From: Alphaproteobacteria bacterium | GTDB lineage: Bacteria > Pseudomonadota > Alphaproteobacteria > UBA828 | Assembly (NCBI GenBank): GCA_022826665.1 | Contig: JAJDUK010000064.1 | Span: 1 to 64,000, forward strand | Length of the DNA: 64,000 nt | Reading direction: 5' to 3' | Shown: positions 48,705-58,504 of the stretch, piece after piece | How the letters are laid out: each line of letters opens with the position of its first letter | Position numbering within the stretch: the stretch's first letter is position 1 | Program-made: the position numbers and the translations under genes | The notes under the pieces: generated by a model | The model's input: the letters and a program-made list of their open reading frames with translations, nothing else | What the model was told of the DNA's origin: nothing | Databases searched by the model: none

Positions 48705-48813
48705 AGGGCGCAGGGTGCCACGGCCTTGCGCCGGGTTCCAGAACCCTGCACCCGGCTCCTATTCCCGCAGGACTCTGCGATACTAGTCAGGATAGCGGTG
48801 GAGTCGCCGACTC

Positions 48814-50250
48814 ATGACACGCAAGACATCCCCGGCCGCATCGCCGGCGCCCGAGGCGGACGCGGCGAACGCGCCCAACCGCATGTGGGGCGGCCGGTTC
48901 GAGGCATCGCCCGACGAGGTGATGGAGGCAATCAACGCCTCCATTGACTTCGATCGCAGGCTCTATGCCGAGGACATCGCGGGCTCCATCGCGCACGTGA
49001 CCATGCTGGCCAAGCAGGGGATCGTCTCGCAGGAGGACGCGGACGCGATCGCGGACGGTCTGCGCCGGGTGCAGGCGGAAATCGAGGCCGGTGGCTTTCC
49101 CTTCGACCGCGCGCTCGAAGACATTCACATGAACATCGAGGCCCGGCTCGCCGCCTTGATCGGCCCGGCGGCCGGGCGCCTACACACCGCGCGCTCGCGC
49201 AACGACCAGGTCGCCACCGACCTGCGCCTCTGGCTGCGCGCGCGGCTGGACCAGGCCGACGCGGCATGCCACGCCCTTCAGGCCGCCCTCATCGACCGGG
49301 CGGAGGAGCACACGGCCACGGTCATGCCGGGCTTCACGCACCTTCAGGTGGCGCAGCCGGTCTCCTTCGGCCATCACCTCCTGGCCTATGTCGAGATGAT
49401 CGGGCGGGACCGCGGGCGCCTTGCCGACTGCCGCAAGCGGCTCAACGAATCGCCGCTCGGCGCCGCCGCGCTCGCCGGCACCTCGTTTCCCATCGACCGG
49501 GCCATGACCGCCGAGCTGCTCGGCTTCGACCGGCCGGCGGCCAACTCCATCGACGCGGTCTCGGATCGCGACTTCGTCGTGGAGGCGCTGGCGGCGGCAT
49601 CGCTGATCGCGATGCACCTCTCGCGCTTCGCGGAAGAGCTGGTGCTCTGGTCGAGCGCGCAGTTCGGCTTCATCGCGTTTTCGGACCGCTTCTCGACCGG
49701 CAGCTCGATCATGCCGCAGAAGCGCAACCCGGACGCCGCCGAGCTGGTGCGCGGCAAGAGCGGGCGCATCGTCGGCGCGCTGATCGCCTTGCTGACCATG
49801 ATGAAGGGCCTCGCGCTCACCTATTCGAAGGACATGCAGGAGGACAAGGAGCCTCTCTTCGATGCCTTCGATTCCCTCGCACTTTGCCTCGCGGCAGCGA
49901 CCGGCATGGTGCGTGACATGACCGTGAATGCGGACGCGATGGCCCGCGCCGCCGGGACCGGCCACGCGACCGCCACCGACCTCGCCGACTGGCTGGTGCA
50001 GGAGGCCGGCATTCCCTTCCGGGAGGCCCACGCGATCACCGGGCGGATTGTGCGGCTCGCCGACGAGAACGGCTGCGATCTCAAGAACTTGGCGCTCGTC
50101 GACCTGCAGGCTATCGAGCCGCGGATTACCGCCGACGTGGTGGCATTGCTCGACCCCGCCACGGCCATCGCGCGCCGCACCAGCGAGGGCGGCACCGCGC
50201 CCAGCGAGGTCGCGAAACAGGTTGCCCGCGCCCGGCAGCGTTTCCTATAG
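48814..50250 (+). CDS. argH: Argininosuccinate lyase
   Basis: Last enzyme of arginine synthesis, cleaving argininosuccinate to arginine and fumarate; 478 residues. It has [18 protein letters not shown], the [16 protein letters not shown] motif, [20 protein letters not shown], and the fumarase/ASL-family signature [16 protein letters not shown] with the catalytic Ser. It is the first gene of the argH-lptM-lysA unit. Confidence 0.96.
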   Translation: MTRKTSPAASPAPEADAANAPNRMWGGRFEASPDEVMEAINASIDFDRRLYAEDIAGSIAHVTMLAKQGIVSQEDADAIADGLRRVQAEIEAGGFPFDRALEDIHMNIEARLAALIGPAAGRLHTARSRNDQVATDLRLWLRARLDQADAACHALQAALIDRAEEHTATVMPGFTHLQVAQPVSFGHHLLAYVEMIGRDRGRLADCRKRLNESPLGAAALAGTSFPIDRAMTAELLGFDRPAANSIDAVSDRDFVVEALAAASLIAMHLSRFAEELVLWSSAQFGFIAFSDRFSTGSSIMPQKRNPDAAELVRGKSGRIVGALIALLTMMKGLALTYSKDMQEDKEPLFDAFDSLALCLAAATGMVRDMTVNADAMARAAGTGHATATDLADWLVQEAGIPFREAHAITGRIVRLADENGCDLKNLALVDLQAIEPRITADVVALLDPATAIARRTSEGGTAPSEVAKQVARARQRFL

Positions 50251-50298
50251 AAGCGCGCCCCGGCCGGAGCGCCGGGGCCGCTCGGAGGGCCGGATCAC

Positions 50299-50451
50299 AT
50301 GATACGCAAGCTCAGCCTCCTGATGACGATCATCGCCGCGCTCGGCCTGGTCGTTGCGCTCTCGAGTTGCGGCAGGAAGGGACCCCTGGAGCCGCCGCCT
50401 GATGAGGCCCGAGCCGTGCCCCAGGCCGCGCCCGTGTCGGACCAGGCCTGA
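50299..50451 (+). CDS. lptM: LptM-type small lipoprotein
   Basis: A 50-residue lipoprotein: MIRKLSLLMTIIAALGLVVA, then the lipobox LSSC and GRKGPLEPPPDEA. The CGRKGPLEPP stretch and the place between argH and lysA match the LptM (YifL) family, which helps LptD mature in the LPS export machine. Start and stop lie three bases before lysA, so it is easy to miss. GGAGG lies upstream. Confidence 0.85.
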   Translation: MIRKLSLLMTIIAALGLVVALSSCGRKGPLEPPPDEARAVPQAAPVSDQA

Positions 50452-50454
50452 CGG

Positions 50455-51732
50455 ATGCCTGACGTGGATGCTTTCGTCTATCGGGAGGAGAATGGCAGTC
50501 GCGTTCTCCACGCCGAGGGGGTCTCGCTTCCCGCCATCGCGGCGCAGTTCGGCACGCCGACCTATTGCTACGCGAACGCGGTCCTCGTCGCCCGCTACCA
50601 AGCGCTCGCCGCGGCCACGCCGAACGCGCTGGTCTGCTACGCGGTCAAGGCCAACGACACCCTTGCGGTGATCCGCACGTTTGCCCGCCTCGGCGCCGGC
50701 GCCGATATCATCTCGGGTGGCGAGCTGCGCGGCGCGCTCCGGGCCGGCATCGCGCCGGACCGCCTGGTGTTCGCCGGGCCGGGCAAGACGCGGGGCGAGA
50801 TGGACTTGGCTCTAGCCAGCGGGGTCGGGCAATTCAACGTCGAGTCGCCCGCGGAGCTTGAGGCCCTCGACACAGCCGCCCGCGCCGCCGGCACACGTGC
50901 GCCTGTGGCGCTCCGGGTCAACCCGGACGTCGATGCCGAGACCCACGACAAGATCGCCACCGGCCGGCGGGGCGACAAGTTCGGGATCGACGACGCAGAG
51001 ATTCCGGTGCTCTACGCCAGAGCCGCCGCGCTAGAAGGCATCGAGCTGGTCGGCCTTGCCGTGCACATCGGCTCGCAACTCTCGCGGCTCGCGCCGTTCG
51101 AAGCCGCCTTCGATCGGCTCATCGCGCTGGTTGAGGGCCTGCGCGGGGCCGGCCACCCGGTGACCCGGCTCAATCTCGGCGGCGGCCTCGGCGTGCGCTA
51201 CCGGGACGAGACACCGCCCGATGTCGAGGCCTACGGCGCGCTGGTCGAGCGCGTCCGCCAGCGCCTCGGCGTAACGCTGGTGATCGAGCCCGGCCGCTGG
51301 CTGGTGGCGCCGGCAGGCGTCCTGCTTACCCGTGTGATCACGGTCAAGCAGGCCGGCGCGCGCTGCTGGGCCATTGTGGACGCCGCCATGAATGACCTGA
51401 TGCGGCCCGCGCTCTACGATGCCTGGCATGGCATCGTGCCGGTGGCGGAGCCCGCGCCGGGCGTCGGCACGGTCGAGACCGATGTCGCCGGGCCGGTCTG
51501 CGAAAGCGGAGACGTGCTGGGCCGCGGACGGCAGTTGCCGCCGCTGGCCGCCGGCGATCTGTTGGCGGTGCGGGATGTCGGCGCCTACGGCTCGGTCATG
51601 GCGTCGACCTACAACGGGCGGCCGCTGCCGGCCGAGATCATGGTGCGCGGCGACGCGCTTGCCTGCATCCGACAGCGCCAGGACCACGAGGCATTGCTCG
51701 CCCGCGACGAGGTTCCATCCTGGCTCGCTTGA
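50455..51732 (+). CDS. lysA: Diaminopimelate decarboxylase
   Basis: PLP enzyme converting meso-diaminopimelate to L-lysine; 425 residues. PLP binds Lys65 in CYAVKAND. Other motifs are SGGELRGALRAG, KFGIDDAEI, GLAVHIGSQL, NLGGGLGVRY, EPGRWLVAPAG, and the catalytic Cys in GPVCESGDVLG. It shares its substrate with MurE in this window. Confidence 0.95.
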   Translation: MPDVDAFVYREENGSRVLHAEGVSLPAIAAQFGTPTYCYANAVLVARYQALAAATPNALVCYAVKANDTLAVIRTFARLGAGADIISGGELRGALRAGIAPDRLVFAGPGKTRGEMDLALASGVGQFNVESPAELEALDTAARAAGTRAPVALRVNPDVDAETHDKIATGRRGDKFGIDDAEIPVLYARAAALEGIELVGLAVHIGSQLSRLAPFEAAFDRLIALVEGLRGAGHPVTRLNLGGGLGVRYRDETPPDVEAYGALVERVRQRLGVTLVIEPGRWLVAPAGVLLTRVITVKQAGARCWAIVDAAMNDLMRPALYDAWHGIVPVAEPAPGVGTVETDVAGPVCESGDVLGRGRQLPPLAAGDLLAVRDVGAYGSVMASTYNGRPLPAEIMVRGDALACIRQRQDHEALLARDEVPSWLA

Positions 51733-51758
51733 GCGCCATTCCGCCGCGGCGCGCCGCT

Positions 51759-52376
51759 CTAATCCTCACCATCGGCGACGAAGCCGACCGAAACTTTCGC
51801 CGCCCCTTCCGGCGGGTCTTCGAGCCAGCTCTCGAAGGGTGTCGATTGTCCGCCATCGAGAACCCGCGTCAGCGCCGCAACTGGCCACTGATGCAGCGCG
51901 GCGCCCGCTTCGTCTGCGAGCACCGCTCGGAGCGGCGGCAGCCGGCGGCCCTTCTCCGTGGTGTTCTCGACGAGCCCGCGCACCAGCAGGATGATCCTGT
52001 CGCCGTCCTTCACCCGTTCCGACTGCACGTCGACGATGCGCAGGCCCTGCGCCTGTGGGGCCTGGATCGGCAGGCCGACGGCATCGTAGATGCTGACCGT
52101 GCCCGGCCAGCTCGTGACGATCGCGTTGCGCGCGAGTGCAAGGCCTGCGAGGGCGGCAATCACGAAGAGCCCTGCCGCGGCCCAGCCCGCCCATGCCGGC
52201 GGACGGTCCAGCGGCACCGGAGCCACCCTCGAGTCGGATACGCCGGGCGCATCGGTGCCCGGCGTCTGGTGCCAGACATGGCCGCAGTTCGTACATCGCA
52301 CCCGGCGCCCCGCTTCGCCGAGGGCGGCCGGATCGACCAGGTAGCGGGTCCTGCAATTAGAGCAGCGTACGATCAT
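51759..52376 (-). CDS. MJ0042-type zinc-ribbon / DUF3426 membrane protein
   Basis: A 205-residue protein: N-terminal zinc ribbon (CSNCRTRYLVDPAALG and RCTNCGHVWHQ), one membrane helix (AGLFVIAALAGLALA) near residues 65-85, then a DUF3426-like periplasmic part with LVRGLVENTTEKGRRLPPL. Role unknown. It is convergent with lysA and divergent from ydcF. Confidence 0.85.
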   Translation of the reverse strand: MIVRCSNCRTRYLVDPAALGEAGRRVRCTNCGHVWHQTPGTDAPGVSDSRVAPVPLDRPPAWAGWAAAGLFVIAALAGLALARNAIVTSWPGTVSIYDAVGLPIQAPQAQGLRIVDVQSERVKDGDRIILLVRGLVENTTEKGRRLPPLRAVLADEAGAALHQWPVAALTRVLDGGQSTPFESWLEDPPEGAAKVSVGFVADGED

Positions 52377-52524
52377 GGGGAGCCGCGCGGGCGTCCTCTC
52401 TTCGAATCACGGCCTGTCACACGAGCATTCCGACCAAGTCACCTCGCGGCCCGCGCTGTCAAGCCCAGCGCTCAGTCGCGGCGCGAGCAAGTGCCGCGGC
52501 CCGGCGCCGCGGCGACGGCCGGTC

Positions 52525-53214
52525 ATGGAGTCTAAGCCGCTTCCGGGCGTTCGGCGATGGACGCGCCGAACCGCACGTGCGGTGCTCGTGGCGGTCGTGG
52601 CTCTCGCGCTGCTCTGGTCGGGCGGGCTGGCGTGGTTCGCCGACACGGCGGGCGAGGGGACCCAACAACCCGACCTTGCGACCCAGGCCATCGTCGTCCC
52701 GACCGGCGGCTCCGGCCGGCTGGAGGAGGGGCTCCGCCTGCTCGAAAGTGGTCTCGCGCAGGCGCTCTTCGTCACCGGCGTCGCGGAGGGGGTCGAGAGT
52801 GCGGAGTTGCGCGTGCGCCACGATCCGGCGCTCTGGGCCTGCTGCGTGGAGCTCGGCTACGAGGCCGAGGATACCGCCGCGAACGCGCAGGAAGCCGCGG
52901 CGTGGATGGCGGATCGCACCTTCACCAGCCTGCGCCTGGTCACGAGCGGTTACCACATGCCGCGCGCCATGATGGAGTTCCGAAGCGCCATGCCAAGTGC
53001 TACTCTCGTGGCACATCCTGTATTTCCGGAACACGTCAAGGTCGAGCATTGGTGGCGCTATCGCGGGACCGCGGCCCTGATCGCGAGCGAGTTCACCAAG
53101 TATCTGTGGGCACTGGCGCGCCGGACTCTCGGGTTTGGCAAACGCCGCCGCACACCCTTGGGAACACGCTCCGCTCGGTGCTCTGCACGGTCGCATTCTA
53201 CACCTGGGGGGTGA
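52525..53214 (+). CDS. YdcF/DUF218 family membrane-anchored protein
   Basis: A 229-residue protein with one N-terminal membrane helix (AVLVAVVALALLWSGGLAWF) and a DUF218 domain: IVVPTGGSGRLEEGLRLL, ALFVTGV, AEDTAANAQEAA and VTSGYHMPRAMMEF. The family includes proteins acting on envelope precursors and ElyC-like factors. Its last 36 residues (Arg/Ser-rich) overlap the acyltransferase gene and are probably non-essential. Confidence 0.82.
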   Translation: MESKPLPGVRRWTRRTARAVLVAVVALALLWSGGLAWFADTAGEGTQQPDLATQAIVVPTGGSGRLEEGLRLLESGLAQALFVTGVAEGVESAELRVRHDPALWACCVELGYEAEDTAANAQEAAAWMADRTFTSLRLVTSGYHMPRAMMEFRSAMPSATLVAHPVFPEHVKVEHWWRYRGTAALIASEFTKYLWALARRTLGFGKRRRTPLGTRSARCSARSHSTPGG

Positions 53215-53918
53215 TGATCGGCACCGTGATGGTGCCGATGCTGCTGACACCGCGCCCCCTGTTCCGCCGCTTCGTGGTCACATGGTCTGCCGGCAACGGC
53301 GTCCTACTCCGCATCATCGCCGGCGTCCATTCCGAGATTCGGAACCGCCAATACAGGCCCACGGGCCCGGCGATCATCGCGTCCAAGCATCAGTCGGAGT
53401 GGGAGGCCCACGTCTTCCTGCACGAACTCGACGACCCCGCCTACGTGATCAAGAAGGAGCTCTCTTACGTTCCGGGCTACGGCTGGTTCTCCGCCAAGGT
53501 GAACATGATCTTCGTCGACCGCGAAGGTGGCGGAAAATCGCTGCGGGCTCTGGTCAAGGGCGCGAAGAAAGCCGTGGCACGCGGCCGCCCGGTCGTGATC
53601 TTCCCCGAGGGCACGCGGGTGAAGCCGGGGGAGAAACTGCCCTACCGGCCCGGCGTCGCCGCGCTCTACGGCGCTCTCGACGTGCCGGTCGTGCCGGTGG
53701 TTCTCACCTCGGGCATGCACTGGCCCAAGGGCTCGATCAGGCGCTATCCCGGCACCATCGTCATGGAATATCTGCCGCCGATCCCGCCGGGACTGCCGCG
53801 GCGGGAATTCCTGGAACGGCTCGAGTCGTCGATGGAGGAGGCGTCGCAGAGGCTCTTTGCGGAGGCCTGTGGCGCCCCGCAGGAAGAGGCTTCCTCCTCA
53901 CAGTCCGACGCGGCCTGA
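53106..53918 (+). CDS. plsC: 1-acyl-sn-glycerol-3-phosphate acyltransferase family protein
   Basis: PlsC-type membrane enzyme making phosphatidic acid, about 270 residues. Motif I is KHQSEWEA (His and acidic residue), motif III FPEGTRVKPGEKLPYRPGV, and VPVVPVVLTSGMHWPKG is typical. An N-terminal membrane helix (LCTVAFYTWGVMIGTVMVPM) is kept with the GTG at 53106. A second GTG at 53178 is also possible. The first start overlaps ydcF by 109 bp. Confidence 0.85.
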   Translation: MGTGAPDSRVWQTPPHTLGNTLRSVLCTVAFYTWGVMIGTVMVPMLLTPRPLFRRFVVTWSAGNGVLLRIIAGVHSEIRNRQYRPTGPAIIASKHQSEWEAHVFLHELDDPAYVIKKELSYVPGYGWFSAKVNMIFVDREGGGKSLRALVKGAKKAVARGRPVVIFPEGTRVKPGEKLPYRPGVAALYGALDVPVVPVVLTSGMHWPKGSIRRYPGTIVMEYLPPIPPGLPRREFLERLESSMEEASQRLFAEACGAPQEEASSSQSDAA

Positions 53919-54072
53919 CCCACGCGCCCGTCTCGCCGATCGTATCGTCGCCGGCTCGCACTATATTGAATGAAGAGCCCAGTGCGGGTAGAGTGTGTGT
54001 TGTGGGAAACAAAGAAAGAACATTTGAGCGCTTCGAGCCGGTGAGCGTTCGCACGGCAGCGGCTGGCGCGTC
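53919..54072 (+). promoter_or_regulatory. Upstream region of nrdJ with a possible NrdR/-10 site
   Basis: An AT-richer spot, CACTATATTGAATG (around 53959-53972), resembles part of an NrdR box and also contains TATATT, a plausible -10 element. No good -35 box and no second NrdR half-site were found. No cobalamin riboswitch is visible in this short leader. Confidence 0.3.
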
Positions 54073-56448
54073 ATGACCGAGATGCTGCCGATCTCGTCCC
54101 GTATCTGGGACATGAAGTACCGCCTTAAGGCGGCCGACGGCACGCCCATCGACGGCACGATCGATGATAGCTGGCGGCGGGTGGCCCGCGCGCTCGCCTC
54201 GGTCGAGACGGAGCCTGCGCACTGGGAGCCGGAATTCCACAGCGCGCTTGAAGGGTTCAAGTTCCTGCCCGCCGGCCGCATCCTCGCCGGCGCCGGGGCG
54301 GAGCGGCAGGTCACGCTCTTCAACTGCTTCGTGATGGGCCGGATCGCGGACGACATGACCGCGATCTTCGAGCACCTGAAGGAAGCCGCGCTCACCATGC
54401 AGCAGGGCGGGGGCATCGGCTACGACTTCTCGACGCTCCGGCCCAAGGGAGCGCCGGTCAAGGGCGTCGGCGCCGATGCCTCGGGTCCGCTACCCTTCAT
54501 GGATTGCTGGGACGCGATGTGTCGCACCATCATGAGCGCGGGCTTCCGGCGTGGCGCAATGATGGGCTGCCTGCGTTGCGATCACCCGGACATCGAAGCC
54601 TTCATCGAGGCCAAGCGCGACCCCGGCCGGCTCCGCATGTTCAACCTCTCGGTGCTGGTGACCGATCCGTTCATGCAGGCGGTCAAGGACAATGCGCCGT
54701 GGGAGCTGCGCTTCGAGAGTGTCGTCTACAAAACTGTCTCCGCGCGCGCCCTGTGGGAGCGGATCATCCGCTCGACCTATGCCTATGCCGAGCCCGGCGT
54801 GATCTTCATTGACCGTATCAACCGGGCCAACAACCTCGCCTATTGCGAGGAGATTTTCGCGACCAATCCCTGCGGCGAGCAGCCGCTGCCGCCCTACGGC
54901 GCCTGCCTCCTGGGCTCGATCAACCTGGCGAGCCTGGTGCAGGACCCCTTCGAGCCGGGCGCGGCGCTCGACATGGCAGCGCTGGAAGCGCTCACCGCCA
55001 GCGCCGTCAGGATGCTCGACAACGCGATTGACTGCTCTCGCTTCCCCATCGCGGCACAGCACGAAGAGGCGCAGGCGAAGCGGCGCATCGGGCTCGGCGT
55101 CACCGGGCTCGCCGACGCGCTCATCATGTGCCGGGCGCGCTACGGCAGCGACGCGGCGGACGAGTTGATCGAGCAGTGGATGGGCGGTCTGCAGCGGGCG
55201 GCGTATCTCGCGTCCGCGCGGCTGGCCAGGGAGAAGGGGGCCTTCCCGCTCTATGACGCCGCACGCTATGCCGAGAGCCCGACCGTCCAGCGCCTCGACG
55301 ACGACGTGCGGGCGGCGATCGCCGCTTCGGGGGTCCGCAATGCGCTGCTCACCTCGGTGGCGCCGACGGGGACCATTTCGCTGCTGGCGGGCAACGTCTC
55401 CTCCGGCATCGAGCCCGTGTTCAGCTATTCCTATACGCGCAACGTGTTGATGCCGGACGGCACGCGCCGGGCGGAGTCGGTGGACGACCACGCCTACCTG
55501 CTGTTCAGGCGCCTCAAGGGCGACGCGGCGCAGCTACCCGATTACTTCGTCGATGCCCAGTCGCTGCGCCCGGCGGATCACCTCGCCGTCCAGGCGCGGG
55601 TCCAGGCCTTCGTCGACAGCTCCATCTCCAAGACCATCAACTGCCCGGAGGAGATGGAATTCGATGACTTCAAGGACGTTTACATGCGAGCCTACGACCT
55701 GGGCTGCAAGGGCTGCACTACCTATCGGCCCAACCCGGTGACCGGCGCGGTGCTCGAAAGTGCGTCCGGTGCGGAGGAGGGGGGCGACACCACGCCTGCA
55801 GCCGAGGGCGAGACCCGGCCGGTCTCGGCCGAGGTCCACGCCCTGCCGGCCGCACGGCAGAGCGAGCTGCCGCTGGAGCCGCCGCCGGCCCGGCCCGCGG
55901 ATGCCTTCGAGGCCGGCGCCGTGATCCAGATGACTCGCCCGCTGGAGCGGCCGGAGTCGTTGCACGGCAACACCTACAAGATCCGCTGGCCGGAGAGCGA
56001 CCACGCCATCTACATCACGATCAACGACATCGTGCGCGACGGTCGGCGGCAGCCCTTCGAGATCTTCATCAACTCCAAGAACACCGAGCACTATGCCTGG
56101 ACCGTGGCCCTGACACGGATGATCAGCGCCGTGTTCCGCCGGGGCGGCGACGTGTCCTTCATCGTCGAGGAGCTCAAGGCGGTCTTCGACCCGAGGGGCG
56201 GCCAGTGGATGGGCGGCCACTATGTGCCCTCCATTCTCGCCGCCATCGGCGGCGTGATCGAGCAGCACCTGGTGAGCATCGGCGCGCTCGCGCCGCCGGA
56301 GACCGCGCGGCTGGAACCGCCGTCGGCGGAAGACGGCGACGCGCCGGCACGGGTGGCGCGATTGTGCGGGCGCTGCGGGCAACCGGGCCTCCTGCATCGG
56401 GAGGGGTGCGATCTCTGTCCCTCCTGCGGTTATTCCAAGTGCGCATGA
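54073..56448 (+). CDS. nrdJ: Adenosylcobalamin-dependent (class II) ribonucleotide reductase
   Basis: Makes deoxyribonucleotides using B12 with no oxygen requirement; 791 residues. Catalytic residues lie in FNCFVMGRIADDM, NPCGEQPLPPYGACLLGSIN, and APTGTISLLAGNVSSGIEP. The C-terminal half is of the TSCPD-type extension; the very end has CGRCGQPGLL and CDLCPSCGYSKCA, a zinc-ribbon/thiol relay tail. No class I partner is in the window. Confidence 0.95.
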   Translation: MTEMLPISSRIWDMKYRLKAADGTPIDGTIDDSWRRVARALASVETEPAHWEPEFHSALEGFKFLPAGRILAGAGAERQVTLFNCFVMGRIADDMTAIFEHLKEAALTMQQGGGIGYDFSTLRPKGAPVKGVGADASGPLPFMDCWDAMCRTIMSAGFRRGAMMGCLRCDHPDIEAFIEAKRDPGRLRMFNLSVLVTDPFMQAVKDNAPWELRFESVVYKTVSARALWERIIRSTYAYAEPGVIFIDRINRANNLAYCEEIFATNPCGEQPLPPYGACLLGSINLASLVQDPFEPGAALDMAALEALTASAVRMLDNAIDCSRFPIAAQHEEAQAKRRIGLGVTGLADALIMCRARYGSDAADELIEQWMGGLQRAAYLASARLAREKGAFPLYDAARYAESPTVQRLDDDVRAAIAASGVRNALLTSVAPTGTISLLAGNVSSGIEPVFSYSYTRNVLMPDGTRRAESVDDHAYLLFRRLKGDAAQLPDYFVDAQSLRPADHLAVQARVQAFVDSSISKTINCPEEMEFDDFKDVYMRAYDLGCKGCTTYRPNPVTGAVLESASGAEEGGDTTPAAEGETRPVSAEVHALPAARQSELPLEPPPARPADAFEAGAVIQMTRPLERPESLHGNTYKIRWPESDHAIYITINDIVRDGRRQPFEIFINSKNTEHYAWTVALTRMISAVFRRGGDVSFIVEELKAVFDPRGGQWMGGHYVPSILAAIGGVIEQHLVSIGALAPPETARLEPPSAEDGDAPARVARLCGRCGQPGLLHREGCDLCPSCGYSKCA

Positions 56449-56513
56449 CAATAACGGCTAACGCTTGAACCCTTAGGGCGCTCTGATTACCGTTCTTCGG
56501 ACCGAGTCCGTCC

Positions 56514-57569
56514 ATGGGAAGTTCAATGAGGCGCGTCCTCTTGGTGGCGGCCGGTGTCGTCGGCACGATAGTGATCGCGGTCGCCGGATATACCGGCTAC
56601 TGGTTCATTGCCGCGGGCGAGATCGGGGACCGGATCGACGATTGGACCGAGAAGCAGCGGGCCCAAGGGCTCGAGATCGAGACCGGGGGAACGTTCGTAT
56701 CGGGCTTTCCCCTTCGCTTTGAGGTCACCCTGCGCGACCCGCGCATTCACGACACGCGGAACGGATGGCGCTGGGCCACCGATTCGCTGCGCGCCGAAGC
56801 CTCCTCCTGGGACTTCAGCGAGGTCACGGTCTATCCCGACCGCCGCAATGCGGTTCAGGTTCTTGTGGAAGGCGGAGAATGGCGCGCCATCGACGCGCGC
56901 ATCGGCGGCGGGCAGATGGTCGTCAGGCTGGACGACGACAGGCGCTTCAGGGAGGTCGCGCTCGATCTGCAGGGGCTTGAGGTCGCGGGCGTGTGGCCGG
57001 AGAGGGTTGCCGAGATCGGCAGCCTGCAGGCCAACGGGGTCGCTATCGACGACGACGGGAGCGGCGAGCAGGTCCTGAAGACCTCGATTGCCGTGCGCGA
57101 TGCCGTGCTCCCGAGCGACCTCGCCGAGGGGCTGGGCGAATCCCTCGACTTCCTCGACATCGACGCGAGCGTGGTGGGCTCGATCCCGAGCGAGCGCGGC
57201 ACCAACGAGGCGATCACCGCCTGGCGCGACGCCGGCGGCACGCTGGAGCTCAACGACTTCCGCGTGCGCTGGGGGCCGCTCGGAATCGAATCGGCCGGCA
57301 CCATCGCGCTCGACGGGGCGATGCGCCCCATCGCCGCGCTGACCGCCAACATCATCGGCTACGGCGATGTCATCGACGCGCTGATCATGAGCAACATGAT
57401 ACCCCTTGGCGATGCCTTCATCGCCAAGGTCGCGTTCAACATGCTGGCCGAGAAGCCTGAGGACGGCGGCCCGCCGGTGCTGCGGGGGGTGCCGGTGACG
57501 GCGCAGGACGGCACGCTGACCGTCGCGACGATCAAGGTCGCGGAGCTGCCCCCGCTGCCTTTGGAATAG
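56514..57569 (+). CDS. DUF2125 family protein
   Basis: A 351-residue envelope protein with an N-terminal anchor (VLLVAAGVVGTIVIAVAGYTGYWF) and a beta-rich domain: RAQGLEIETGGTFVSGFPLR and WDFSEVTVYPDR are typical of DUF2125. Role unknown; AsmA-like proteins have a related layout. An in-frame second ATG at 56526 is an alternative start. Confidence 0.8.
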   Translation: MGSSMRRVLLVAAGVVGTIVIAVAGYTGYWFIAAGEIGDRIDDWTEKQRAQGLEIETGGTFVSGFPLRFEVTLRDPRIHDTRNGWRWATDSLRAEASSWDFSEVTVYPDRRNAVQVLVEGGEWRAIDARIGGGQMVVRLDDDRRFREVALDLQGLEVAGVWPERVAEIGSLQANGVAIDDDGSGEQVLKTSIAVRDAVLPSDLAEGLGESLDFLDIDASVVGSIPSERGTNEAITAWRDAGGTLELNDFRVRWGPLGIESAGTIALDGAMRPIAALTANIIGYGDVIDALIMSNMIPLGDAFIAKVAFNMLAEKPEDGGPPVLRGVPVTAQDGTLTVATIKVAELPPLPLE

Positions 57570-57603
57570 TTGGTGGCGCGAGGGGCCCGCGGCGGAGCCG
57601 CCT

Positions 57604-58359
57604 CTACGGCTTGGCCAAGACCCCGCCGTCGACGATCAGCTCGGTCCCGGTGACATAAGAGGCGGCGTCTGAGAGCAGGAAGAGCGTGGCGTTGGCCATG
57701 TCCCGCGTGGTGCCCACGCGTCCCAGGGGCACCGCCGCCTCCGTCGCCTCCATGAGCGCGGGGTTGTCGACCCAGCGTCGCTGCATCGGCGTTTCCGTGG
57801 GCCCCGGCAGAATAGTGTTGGAGCGGATGCCGTCGCCGGCGAACTGGATCGCGATGGACTTCGACATGGCGATCAGGCCGGCTTTGGAGGCTTGATAGGC
57901 GTCCTGCGGCGCATCGTCGCCGCGCACGCACTGGATGGTGGCGATGTGCACCATCGCGCCGCCGCCCGTCCGTTTCATCAGCGGCACGGCTTCGCGGGCA
58001 GCGAGCAGCGAGCCTTTGAGGTTGATGGCGAGCACGTCGTCCCACACGTCGAGGTCCATGTCGACCAGGGAACGATCGCGGCCCAGCAGGAGCACGCCGG
58101 CGGCATTCACCAGGTAGTCGAGACGGCCCGCCGCCTCGTAGCAGTCGGCCATCGCCTGGGCCACGTCGGTCGGAGAGCGCAGGTCGCCCTGCACGTAGTG
58201 CGCGCCTGCGGGCAGGTCGTCCGGCGCGGGCTTCACGTCGAAGAACGTCGCCTGGGCGCCGGCGCCGATCAGGTCCCGCGCGATTTGCAGCCCCATGCCG
58301 CTGCCGGCACCGGTCACGAAGCCGTTTCGGCCGCTGAAATCGGCCTTTATCTGGGTCAT
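57604..58359 (-). CDS. SDR family oxidoreductase
   Basis: A 251-residue classical SDR. It has TGAGSGMGLQIARDL for NAD(P), VNAAGVLLLGRDR, IATIQCV and the catalytic YQASKAGL. The ending VDGGVLAKP resembles the SDR at 11263-12015. Substrate unknown. It is convergent with DUF2125. Confidence 0.87.
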   Translation of the reverse strand: MTQIKADFSGRNGFVTGAGSGMGLQIARDLIGAGAQATFFDVKPAPDDLPAGAHYVQGDLRSPTDVAQAMADCYEAAGRLDYLVNAAGVLLLGRDRSLVDMDLDVWDDVLAINLKGSLLAAREAVPLMKRTGGGAMVHIATIQCVRGDDAPQDAYQASKAGLIAMSKSIAIQFAGDGIRSNTILPGPTETPMQRRWVDNPALMEATEAAVPLGRVGTTRDMANATLFLLSDAASYVTGTELIVDGGVLAKP

Positions 58360-58504
58360 CGATCCCTCCCTGGGTCAGGAGACGCTTTAGCCGCATTCTC
58401 GACCAACCCGCAAGCCGTCACTCGCTTTGGCGCTGTGGCGCGTATAGTGGAGCGGGTTCCGACGCCCGGCGATTGCGGAATATGAAGGGAGCGGCGGAGA
58501 ACAC

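Noticed and set aside
53919-54072. Cobalamin riboswitch before the B12-dependent reductase
   Set aside because: The region is too short and lacks the B12-box; the gene uses B12 as cofactor but need not be switched by it.
57580-57603. Terminator between DUF2125 and the SDR gene
   Set aside because: Only a five-base GC stem can be drawn, with no T-tract.
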